Positions 1 to 5,283 of a DNA stretch of 5,283 nucleotides are shown here, piece after piece. A program made the translations under genes and the position numbers. How positions within the stretch are numbered: the first letter of the stretch is position 1; the number at the start of each line of letters is the position of its first letter. Where the stretch lies: positions 1 to 5,283 of the forward strand of contig CADCOU010000175.1 in assembly GCA_902803155.1 (NCBI GenBank), written 5' to 3'. The notes below the pieces were generated by a model. It made no database searches, was not told the origin of the DNA, and saw nothing but the letters and a program-made list of their open reading frames with translations. Source of the DNA: an uncultured Lachnospiraceae bacterium. GTDB taxonomy: Bacteria; Bacillota; Clostridia; Lachnospirales; Lachnospiraceae.

Positions 1-26
1 GGACAGGAATAAAAAAATCCCTGTCC
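1..26 (-). terminator. Hairpin downstream of mntP, probable terminator (cut by window edge)
   Basis: Bases 1-7 (GGACAGG) and 20-26 (CCTGTCC) are exact inverted repeats. Read on the minus strand, three further pairs (G-U, A-U, U-A) extend the stem to about 10 bp around a loop of six U. It begins 32 bases past the mntP stop codon, the usual place for an intrinsic terminator of the MATE-mntP transcript. Any U-tract after the stem would lie left of base 1, so it cannot be confirmed. A second short hairpin (TCCGG/CCGGA, about 24-37) sits just before it, followed a few bases later by the run of seven T on the minus strand, and could be the actual termination signal instead. Confidence 0.5.
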
Positions 27-58
27 GGCCGTCCGGATCGCTATATTTCACAGAAAAT

Positions 59-634
59 TCATCGGATACCCGTCACGAAGATCTCGACACCGATCCCGAT
101 CAGGATCAGGCCACCCAGAATCGAGGCCTTTCCGGTCAGTTTCGTTCCGACCTTCTTGCCGATCGTCAGTCCGCCCATGCAGATCACATAAGTGACAGCG
201 GCGATCAGGATACATGCGGTCAGAGCCATGATCACGTCATATTCCGCGATCGTGAATCCGACGGAAAGGGCATCGATGGAAGTCGCAACTGCCTGCAGGA
301 TCAGCGTACCCAGCGAAAGTACCGTTCCGTTTTCCGTCTCTGTACCCCGGATCCCTTCCAGCAGCATCTTTCCTCCGATATAGAGGAGGAGCAGCAGTGC
401 GATCCATGGAATGAACTTCCGGAAGGATTCAAAGTATTCTGCGATCGTATGTACGCAGAACCACCCGATCATGGGCATCATGAACTGGAACCATGCGTAC
501 ATTCCGGCAATCACGCTCATCCGCCCCGCCTTCATCCGGGGTTCGTTCAGCCCGTTGGTGCAGGACACGGAGAATGCGTCCATGGCGAGTCCCACGCCGA
601 GGAGCAGACTGTTTATCACAAATGAAATATTCAC
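59..634 (-). CDS. mntP: MntP-type manganese efflux pump
   Basis: This encodes a 191-residue inner-membrane protein of the MntP (DUF204) family, which exports Mn(II) and protects against manganese excess. The length matches the family (about 185-190 aa). The duplicated three-helix architecture is visible, with signature AMDAFSVS at residues 17-24 and its repeat ATSIDALSVGF at 117-127. The two intramembrane aspartates D19 and D121 correspond to residues known to be essential for transport in the E. coli protein. FQFMMPMIGW (49-58) and YIGGKM (85-90) are further family blocks. Hydrophobic helices fill the rest, with a short polar loop at 96-104. The start is a GTG at 634-632, overlapping the TGA of the upstream MATE gene as GTGA. 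A GAGGT Shine-Dalgarno-like site lies about 12 bases upstream inside the MATE coding sequence, a rather long spacing, so translational coupling is likely. No manganese riboswitch is seen ahead of the gene. Family assignment is secure; substrate is inferred from the family. Confidence 0.93.
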   Translation of the reverse strand: MNISFVINSLLLGVGLAMDAFSVSCTNGLNEPRMKAGRMSVIAGMYAWFQFMMPMIGWFCVHTIAEYFESFRKFIPWIALLLLLYIGGKMLLEGIRGTETENGTVLSLGTLILQAVATSIDALSVGFTIAEYDVIMALTACILIAAVTYVICMGGLTIGKKVGTKLTGKASILGGLILIGIGVEIFVTGIR

Positions 635-1989
635 AGCGGCGCTACGACCTCACGGTAAACCTTTTTGAAGAACAGGATGGACAGCGTCACCGATACGATC
701 TCGGCGATCGGGAAGCACCACCATACCTTGTTGACGTCTCCGGTCAGGCGGGCAAGCAGCCATGCGGCCGGAATCAGAGCACCCAGCTGGCGCGTCACAG
801 AGATTACAAGGGAATAATAGCTCTTGGAAAATGCCTGGAACACGGAGCCGAGCGTGATGCCGATCGCAGCAAACGGGAAATGGATCGCGACGGTCCTGAG
901 CGCAACTACGCCCATCGCCCTCATATTGTCGGATGCATTGAACAGGGACAGCAGCTTCACCGGCATGATCTCAAAGATCAATGTACCGCAGAGCATGATG
1001 CCGAATGCCAGCATAAACGAGAACTTCAGTGCCTCGTCTATCCTCTCCCTCTTCCTGGCGCCATAGTTGTACGCCAGTACCGGGATCAGCCCGTTGTTAA
1101 GTCCGAATACCGGCATGAAGAAGAAACTCTGCAGTTTGAAGTATACGCCGAACACAGCCGTCGCGGTCGAGGAGAAGCCAGACAGGATCCGGTTCATGAG
1201 ATAGCTCATGACCGATCCGATCGACATCATCAGGATCGACGGCACGCCGACAAAGTATATCCTCCTGATCGTTTCCATCTCCGGTTTCAGGATCTTCCGG
1301 AAGCTGAGGTGGATCTCCCTGTTTTTCTTTATATTGCAGACCAGGCCGATCACTGCGCCGATCATCTGCCCGAATACCGTAGCGTAAGCCGCACCGGCAA
1401 CGCCCAGTTTCGGGAACCCGAAGTATCCGAAGATCAGGATCGGGTCAAAGATAATATTGAAGATCGCGCCTGTCATCTGGGAGACCATGGAATAAAATGT
1501 CATCCCGGTCGACTGCAGCAGGCGCTCGAACGTCATCTGGAACAGGAGTCCGAAAGACAGGCAGCAGACGATCCTGAGATAAGTCACTCCGTATTCAATG
1601 ATCTGAGGGTCTGAAGTCTGCGTCCGCAGGAACGGTCCTGCCGCAAAAAGCCCCAGCAGAAGAAATCCGATGTAAGAGAAGAAGATCAGCAGCAGTCCGG
1701 TATTAGCCGCCGCGTCCGAACGGTCAAATCTCTTCTCGCCGAGAGACTTTGACAGCATCGCGTTGATGCCGACACCGGTACCGGAGCCGACCGCGATCAT
1801 CAGGGTCTGCATCGGGAACACCATCGTGACCGCCGTCAGTGCCTGCTCATTGATCTGCGAAACAAATATACTGTCCACGATGTTGTACAGAGCCTGCACC
1901 AGCATCGAAGCCATCATGGGAAGAGACATGGAGATGATCAGCCGTTTGACCGGCAGAACGCCCATCTTGTTTTCTTTTGTCTGACTCAC
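631..1989 (-). CDS. MATE family efflux transporter (MepA/NorM-like)
   Basis: This encodes a 452-residue polytopic inner-membrane protein of the multidrug and toxic compound extrusion family, whose members use a Na+ or H+ gradient to export cationic drugs or metabolites. The length and two six-helix bundles fit the family. Recognisable blocks include PMMASMLVQALYNIVDSIFV (residues 24-43), a glycine-rich helix leading into AMLSKSLGEKR (77-87), LQSTGMT (158-164), NIIFDPILIFG (178-188), and in the second half GLNNGLIPVLAYNYGAR (296-312). The start is GTG at 1989-1987, supported by GGAGGG at 2000-1995 five bases upstream. The next in-frame ATG (residue 9) has no comparable ribosome binding site. 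It is the first gene of a two-gene unit, its TGA overlapping the mntP start. Substrate cannot be read from sequence; pairing with mntP hints at a shared stress response but is not proof of metal transport. Confidence 0.93.
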   Translation of the reverse strand: MSQTKENKMGVLPVKRLIISMSLPMMASMLVQALYNIVDSIFVSQINEQALTAVTMVFPMQTLMIAVGSGTGVGINAMLSKSLGEKRFDRSDAAANTGLLLIFFSYIGFLLLGLFAAGPFLRTQTSDPQIIEYGVTYLRIVCCLSFGLLFQMTFERLLQSTGMTFYSMVSQMTGAIFNIIFDPILIFGYFGFPKLGVAGAAYATVFGQMIGAVIGLVCNIKKNREIHLSFRKILKPEMETIRRIYFVGVPSILMMSIGSVMSYLMNRILSGFSSTATAVFGVYFKLQSFFFMPVFGLNNGLIPVLAYNYGARKRERIDEALKFSFMLAFGIMLCGTLIFEIMPVKLLSLFNASDNMRAMGVVALRTVAIHFPFAAIGITLGSVFQAFSKSYYSLVISVTRQLGALIPAAWLLARLTGDVNKVWWCFPIAEIVSVTLSILFFKKVYREVVAPL

Positions 1990-1994
1990 TGAAA

Positions 1995-2000
1995 CCCTCC
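1995..2000 (-). promoter_or_regulatory. Ribosome binding site of the MATE gene
   Basis: On the minus strand GGAGGG ends five bases before the GTG at 1989. This near-consensus Shine-Dalgarno site is what decides in favour of the GTG start over the ATG eight codons further in. Confidence 0.8.
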
Positions 2001-2041
2001 GGAAATATACCCAGTGTCAAATATCTGAAGTATGCGGGACT

Positions 2042-2070
2042 ATTCTGCACCATAACGGAAGAAATAGCAA
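2042..2070 (-). promoter_or_regulatory. Candidate sigma-A promoter for MATE-mntP
   Basis: On the minus strand TTGCTA (2070-2065, 4/6 to TTGACA) is separated by exactly 17 bases from CAGAAT (2047-2042, 4/6 to TATAAT). Initiation would fall near 2035, giving a leader of about 46 bases. The match is moderate, and a TTGACA at 2020-2015 lacks a usable -10. If this promoter is real, the terminator hairpin at 2075-2111 lies upstream of it rather than in the MATE leader. A promoter further upstream (beyond 2111) is the alternative. Confidence 0.35.
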
Positions 2071-2074
2071 TAGG

Positions 2075-2111
2075 AAAACAAAGGAGGCTGCCGCGTCGCG
2101 CAGCAGCCTCC
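2075..2111 (-). terminator. Strong intrinsic terminator hairpin pointing toward MATE
   Basis: GGAGGCTGC (2083-2091) and GCAGCCTCC (2103-2111) form a perfect 9-bp GC-rich stem. An inner CGC/GCG helix (2092-2094 with 2098-2100) closes a three-base loop, leaving a two-base bulge. Read on the minus strand the stem is followed at once by TTTGTTTTCC (2082-2073), a U-rich tract. On the plus strand no U-tract follows, so the orientation is minus. It sits 86 bases upstream of the MATE start codon with no recognisable gene ending before it. It is therefore either a leader attenuator for the MATE-mntP unit or the terminator of a short unidentified transcript. Confidence 0.75.
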
Positions 2112-2153
2112 CGTCTATGATAAATCCCCTTGTTGCCATAAACCATGACAGTA

Positions 2154-2171
2154 TTCACAGATCTCTGTGAA
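2154..2171. repeat. 18-base dyad, operator-like
   Basis: TTCACAG (2154-2160) and CTGTGAA (2165-2171) are exact inverted repeats separated by ATCT. The size and symmetry suit a dimeric repressor site such as those of MarR or GntR proteins. It lies between the divergent MATE and mutS2 genes, upstream of the terminator hairpin. The half-sites are in the order TCACA-N6-TGTGA, the reverse of a CRP-type site. Chance occurrence is possible; no regulator gene is visible in the window. Confidence 0.35.
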
Positions 2172-2369
2172 CGACCGCATTTACAGACATGATATGCTCA
2201 ATATCTGGAGCAAAAAGGATTCCATCCCACAACATGTGGTACTCAATCATGATAATCCCGAAGTGTGTGTTATTCAAGAGGGAAAGTTGCACAAAGCTGC
2301 AGTCCCCCACGCCGCTCCTGTCGGGAATTGTTACCCTCAGCCGGCAGCAGCGCGGACTTCCTGACTGAG

Positions 2370-2398
2370 TTGTATTAAAACGGTTCATCCTGTAAAAT
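2370..2398 (+). promoter_or_regulatory. Candidate sigma-A promoter of mutS2
   Basis: TTGTAT (2370-2375, 4/6 to consensus) and TAAAAT (2393-2398, 5/6) are 17 bases apart. Initiation near 2405 would give a leader of about 36 bases that includes the AAGGAAG ribosome binding site (2425-2431), nine bases before the ATG at 2441. Spacing and position are good; no experimental support. Confidence 0.5.
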
Positions 2399-2440
2399 AT
2401 CTGCAGCGTCCCAAAAGACAGGGAAAGGAAGTCGTTATCC

Positions 2441-4882
2441 ATGAATGACAAAGCCATGCGGGTCCTCGAATACCCGAAGATCATACAGCAGCTTACAGAC
2501 TGTGCCACATCACAGAGCGGCAAAGTGCTCTGCCGCTCCCTGCTGCCCTCCGACAGCCTCCCGGAGATCCTGCGTACGCAGAATGAGACATCCGACGCCC
2601 TGCGCCGTCTCTACGCCAAAGGGAGCCTGTCCTTTTCCGGAGTCAAAGATATCCGCCCGGACATCCGAAGGCTGGAGATCGGAAGCAGCCTGGGCATCCC
2701 GGAACTTCTCGATATCGCAAAACTGCTGGACGCCGCTCTGCGGGCCAGACAGTATGAGAAAGCCGGTATCTCTTCACGACCGGCTGCAGGAAGCGGCGAC
2801 GGTCCTGAAGAAGAGAGTCCTGAAGATTCCCTGACGGAGCTGTTCCGCGGTATAGAACCGCTTCAGACCCTGCAGCGCGAGATCCGCAGGTGCATCCTGT
2901 CCGAAGATGAGATTGCAGACGACGCGTCGCCTGAACTTCGCCGGATACGCCGGCAGATCAGTCTCTCCCAGGAACGCATCCACACACAGCTCTCTCAGAT
3001 CGTGAACGGTTCTGCCAGGCAGTACCTGCAGGACGCGCTGATCACGCAGAGGGACGGGCGCTACTGCATCCCTGTACGCGCAGAACACCGCTCTCAGGTC
3101 CCGGGCATGATCCACGATCAGTCCGCCACCGGTTCCACGCTGTTCATAGAGCCGATGGCAATCGTGAAGCTGAACAACGATATCCGCCAGCTGGAAGCAG
3201 ACGAAAAAGCAGAGATCCAGAAGATCCTGGCCGCCCTCAGTGAAGAAGCAGCCGGATACAGCGAAAACCTTATCACCGACGTTGAAGTCCTGACCGCTCT
3301 GGATTTCATTTTTGCCCGCGCGCAGCTGGCGAAGAAAATGAACGCTTCCATGCCGGAATATAACGAAGACGGCATTATCGAACTGAAAAAAGCCAGACAT
3401 CCTCTGATCGACCGCAAGACAGTCGTTCCGGTCGACATCCGCCTGGGAGACACTTATGACCTGCTGGTCATCTCCGGTCCGAACACCGGCGGTAAGACAG
3501 TCAGCCTGAAGACGGTCGGACTCCTCACCCTGATGGGGCAGGCAGGTCTCCATATCCCTGCGGCGGAACACTCCAGGCTGGCCCTGTTCTCCGAGGTCTA
3601 CGCGGATATCGGGGACGAGCAGTCCATCGAACAGAGCCTGAGCACCTTTTCCGGCCACATGACCAACATCGTCTCCTTCTGGGGCAAAGCGGATGAAAAG
3701 TCCCTGGTCCTCTTCGACGAACTCGGCGCCGGTACGGATCCGGACGAGGGCGCCGCGCTGGCCATCGCGATCCTCTCGTCGCTTCACGCAAGAGGGATCC
3801 GGACGGTCGCGACGACACATTATTCCGAACTGAAGATCTACGCGCTCTCGACTCCGGGCGTCGAGAACGGATGCTGCGAATTCGACGTCTCCACACTCCG
3901 GCCTACCTACCGCCTGCTGATCGGGGTGCCCGGGAAGTCCAATGCATTTGCAATCTCCCGCAAACTGGGGCTGCCGGATGACGTGATCGAAAGCGCAAAA
4001 CAGCATCTGACCGATGCGGAGGAGGATTTCGAAGATGTGATCTCTGACCTGGAAGACCGGAGAGTCTCCATGGAGAAAGCGGAAAATGAGATGACACGTG
4101 ACCGCGACGAGATCCGGTCTCTCCGCGAATCGCTGGAACGCAGGAGCCGCCGGCTGGAGGATTCCCGTGAAAAGATACTCTCCGAAGCCCGCGAGGAGGC
4201 GGCAAGGATCCTCCGTGAGACAAAGGCATACGCAGACGAGACGATCCGCAATTATAATAAATACGGTTCCGATGCAAACGCCGCGCGTCAGATGGAGCGC
4301 GAACGCACGCAGCTGCGGGAGCGGATGAACGAGATGGACAGGTCTTCCTCAAAGAGCCGGTATGATAAAGAGGTTTCTTCCATCGGACAGGAACGGAAAA
4401 TGCTGGATCCGAAGAAGCTCCGCGTCGGCGATACTGTCTATGTGAAGTCCGTGAACCTGAAGGGTACGGTCCTGACGCTGCCTGACCAGAAAGGGGTCCT
4501 GCAGGTGAGAATGGGGATCCTGAATACGAAAGTGACCGTCGACGACCTGGAACTGGTCGACGAGGTGACAATCCAGGCTCCGAACCTTGCGCGTACCGGA
4601 TCAGGAAAAGTCCGCCTGTCAAAGTCGGCAGCAGTCTCCACAGAGATCAATCTTCTCGGCAAGACTGTCGATGAGGCGGTCTCCGAGCTGGATAAGTATC
4701 TGGATGACGCATACATGGCTCATCTTCCCAGTGTCCGGATCGTCCACGGCAAAGGGACAGGCGCACTGCGAAAGGGTGTGCACGATTATCTCCGCAGACA
4801 GAAAAAGAAGGTCGCATCCTTCCGCCTCGGCGAATTCGGCGAAGGCGATGCCGGCGTTACGATTGTGAAGTTCAAAGACTGA
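2441..4882 (+). CDS. mutS2: MutS2 ATPase with C-terminal Smr domain
   Basis: This encodes an 813-residue cytoplasmic dimeric ATPase. Unlike MutS it lacks the mismatch-reading N-terminal domain. In Bacillus, MutS2 (RqcU) recognises collided ribosomes and splits them for quality control; other homologues suppress recombination. Domain order: core/lever helices (about 1-320, with HDQSATGSTLFIEP in the middle), then the ABC-type ATPase. That ATPase shows Walker A GPNTGGKT (346-353), signature EQSLSTFSGHM (397-407), Walker B LVLFDE (422-427) and H-loop ATTHYSE (457-463). A long charged coiled coil (about 520-650) follows, then a small beta-barrel KOW-like segment (about 660-705) and the Smr domain (about 735-813) with HGKGTGALR (769-777). 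All ATPase residues are present. Oddities: the Smr LDLR motif reads INLLG (736-740), and residues 108-130 look like an extra glycine/acid-rich loop, making it slightly longer than the roughly 785 aa Bacillus protein. ATG start with AAGGAAG nine bases upstream. Identification is very secure; cellular role is inferred from homologues. Confidence 0.97.
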   Translation: MNDKAMRVLEYPKIIQQLTDCATSQSGKVLCRSLLPSDSLPEILRTQNETSDALRRLYAKGSLSFSGVKDIRPDIRRLEIGSSLGIPELLDIAKLLDAALRARQYEKAGISSRPAAGSGDGPEEESPEDSLTELFRGIEPLQTLQREIRRCILSEDEIADDASPELRRIRRQISLSQERIHTQLSQIVNGSARQYLQDALITQRDGRYCIPVRAEHRSQVPGMIHDQSATGSTLFIEPMAIVKLNNDIRQLEADEKAEIQKILAALSEEAAGYSENLITDVEVLTALDFIFARAQLAKKMNASMPEYNEDGIIELKKARHPLIDRKTVVPVDIRLGDTYDLLVISGPNTGGKTVSLKTVGLLTLMGQAGLHIPAAEHSRLALFSEVYADIGDEQSIEQSLSTFSGHMTNIVSFWGKADEKSLVLFDELGAGTDPDEGAALAIAILSSLHARGIRTVATTHYSELKIYALSTPGVENGCCEFDVSTLRPTYRLLIGVPGKSNAFAISRKLGLPDDVIESAKQHLTDAEEDFEDVISDLEDRRVSMEKAENEMTRDRDEIRSLRESLERRSRRLEDSREKILSEAREEAARILRETKAYADETIRNYNKYGSDANAARQMERERTQLRERMNEMDRSSSKSRYDKEVSSIGQERKMLDPKKLRVGDTVYVKSVNLKGTVLTLPDQKGVLQVRMGILNTKVTVDDLELVDEVTIQAPNLARTGSGKVRLSKSAAVSTEINLLGKTVDEAVSELDKYLDDAYMAHLPSVRIVHGKGTGALRKGVHDYLRRQKKKVASFRLGEFGEGDAGVTIVKFKD

Positions 4883-4941
4883 CCGGTAAAATCCGGAATG
4901 AACTGACAGAATCAGATTAAATAAATTATAGAGAGTTTCTC

Positions 4942-4970
4942 TTTAAAGAGTGTTCTTCTTGTTGTACAAT
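4942..4970 (+). promoter_or_regulatory. Candidate promoter of the aquaporin gene
   Basis: TACAAT (4965-4970, 5/6 to TATAAT) is preceded at 17 bases by TTTAAA (4942-4947, 4/6 to TTGACA). Initiation would be near 4977, within the dyad at 4969-5002, giving a leader of about 58 bases. The -35 lies inside the perfect 12-base palindrome CTCTTTAAAGAG (4939-4950). The weaker TATAAA at 5000-5005 has no matching -35. Confidence 0.4.
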
Positions 4971-5010
4971 ACCCTCAGCAGGCAGCTGCCTGCCGAGGGT
5001 ATAAATTTTT
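4969..5010 (+). terminator. 34-base dyad/hairpin, terminator-like, between mutS2 and the aquaporin gene
   Basis: Bases 4969-5002 form a symmetric dyad of 17 positions per arm with one A/C mismatch (4977/4994). Its core, GCAGGCAGCTGCCTGC (4978-4993), is a perfect palindrome, flanked by ATACCCTC and GAGGGTAT. A run of five T (5006-5010) begins three bases after the stem. This could terminate the mutS2 message, which has no better terminator in the 86 bases after its stop. The T-tract is short and offset, and the dyad overlaps the likely -10 and start site of the aquaporin gene, so an operator or leader hairpin is a real alternative. Confidence 0.5.
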
Positions 5011-5035
5011 ACTGTATAAGGGGAAAGGAGTAACT

Positions 5036-5283
5036 ATGTCGGAAGGAATCAAGAAATACATCGCGGAGTTTATCGGAACATTTGTCCTGGTGCTGGTCGC
5101 ATGCGGAACTGCTGCAGTAACGGGATGCAGCGGATCTGAAGCAAACGGCGCCTATATCCTGACTGCTCTGTCATTCGGTCTGGTGATCGTTGCGATGGCA
5201 TATTCCATCGGAAACATCTCCGGATGCCACATCAATCCTGCCGTATCCGTCGGCGTTCTGCTGAACGGCGGCATGACTGTCAC
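5036..5283 (+). CDS. AqpZ-like aquaporin, N-terminal part (truncated by window)
   Basis: The first 82 codons of a major intrinsic protein family channel are present; the rest (a typical member has about 220-240 aa) lies beyond the right edge. These are inner-membrane tetrameric pores for water or small neutral solutes. Visible features are a first membrane helix with AEFIGTFVLV (residues 10-19), a second helix (about 40-58), and the first pore loop SGCHINPAVS (62-71) carrying the NPA box at 67-69. F47 in ALSFGL aligns with the selectivity-filter phenylalanine of E. coli AqpZ, where glycerol facilitators carry tryptophan, which favours a water channel. The cysteine at 64 replaces the glycine of E. 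coli AqpZ. The ATG is preceded by AAAGGAG (5024-5030) five bases upstream. The other filter residues and second NPA are outside the window, so water versus glycerol specificity stays an inference. Confidence 0.9.
   Translation, partial: MSEGIKKYIAEFIGTFVLVLVACGTAAVTGCSGSEANGAYILTALSFGLVIVAMAYSIGNISGCHINPAVSVGVLLNGGMTV

Larger units (their letters stand above)
1990..2440. other. Divergent intergenic region, 451 bases, no convincing gene
   Basis: The stretch between the divergent MATE and mutS2 start codons contains the candidate promoters, terminator hairpin and dyad listed separately. Bases 2172-2369 show no RNA gene, riboswitch or clear protein. Both strands stay open here: plus strand from a GTG at 2167 to 2364, minus strand ending with a TGA at 2155. 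Neither product resembles a family I know and neither has a good Shine-Dalgarno site. A shorter imperfect dyad (CCACA at 2227-2231, TGTGG at 2235-2239) is also present. The minus-strand reading lies about 45 bases before the terminator at 2075-2111, so a decayed gene or small RNA on that strand is possible but unproven. Confidence 0.6.

Noticed and set aside
493..1614. A 373-codon open frame on the plus strand opposite the MATE gene
   Set aside because: It is antisense to a clear MATE transporter, the product is low-complexity and rich in Arg, His, Asp and Gln, and it shows no domain; it is a codon-bias shadow.
1847..2158. Minus-strand leader peptide reading through the terminator hairpin into MATE
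   Set aside because: It runs out of frame through the MATE start without a ribosome binding site, and shows no run of regulatory codons typical of attenuator peptides.
2167..2364. Plus-strand 65-codon frame with a GTG start upstream of mutS2
   Set aside because: No Shine-Dalgarno site, no recognisable product, and its start falls in the dyad at 2154-2171.
1990..2440. yybP-ykoY manganese riboswitch or T-box leader for the MATE-mntP unit
   Set aside because: The conserved manganese-riboswitch core and the T-box GGTACC-type motif are not found on the minus strand; AAGGGGA at 2128-2134 alone is insufficient.
2155..2523. Minus-strand 122-codon frame crossing the mutS2 start
   Set aside because: Its first third overlaps the mutS2 5' end on the opposite strand and no family is recognised. 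Kept only as a possible remnant in the findings.
2774..4006. A 410-codon open frame on the minus strand opposite mutS2
   Set aside because: It is entirely antisense to conserved MutS2 ATPase sequence, has no recognisable fold and no ribosome binding site of note; a shadow of GC-rich coding.
4883..4968. A conventional terminator directly after mutS2
   Set aside because: Only short AT-rich or AGAGA/TCTCT pairings without a proper U-tract are present before 4969; the dyad at 4969-5002 is the better candidate.

Overview
The window looks like an ordinary chromosomal stretch from a low-to-mid GC Gram-positive anaerobe of the Clostridia, probably Lachnospiraceae-like. That assignment is an inference. 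It rests on a MutS2 very close in layout to the Bacillus/Clostridium type, purine-rich Shine-Dalgarno sites (GGAGG, AAAGGAG), clostridial-style GC-rich terminator hairpins, and frequent ATC, CTG and GGC-type codons. There is no phage, transposon, CRISPR or defence-island signature.

Layout. Bases 59-1989 hold a two-gene minus-strand unit: a MATE-family multidrug/drug-sodium antiporter (631-1989), followed by the manganese exporter mntP (59-634). The two genes share a 4-base GTGA overlap and both start with GTG. A hairpin cut by the window edge (1-26) lies just past mntP. Bases 1990-2440 are a 451-base divergent intergenic region. It contains a candidate MATE promoter, a strong terminator-type hairpin pointing toward MATE, a small operator-like dyad, and a candidate mutS2 promoter. 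Bases 2441-4882 encode a complete MutS2 (813 aa) with ATPase, coiled-coil and C-terminal Smr domains. Bases 4883-5035 contain a candidate promoter and a 34-base dyad/hairpin. From 5036 the window runs into the first 82 codons of an AqpZ-like aquaporin, truncated at the right edge.

How the genes relate. MATE and MntP are both inner-membrane exporters and are probably translated from one message, so a shared efflux or metal-stress response is plausible, but nothing visible proves metal control. No yybP-ykoY manganese riboswitch is recognisable. MutS2 is a stand-alone DNA/ribosome-associated ATPase gene, and the aquaporin is probably a separate transcription unit. I did not find a convincing new multi-gene system. 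The most interesting points are non-coding: an orphan terminator between divergent genes, a dyad overlapping the predicted aquaporin promoter, and a MutS2 Smr domain lacking the canonical LDLR acidic motif.
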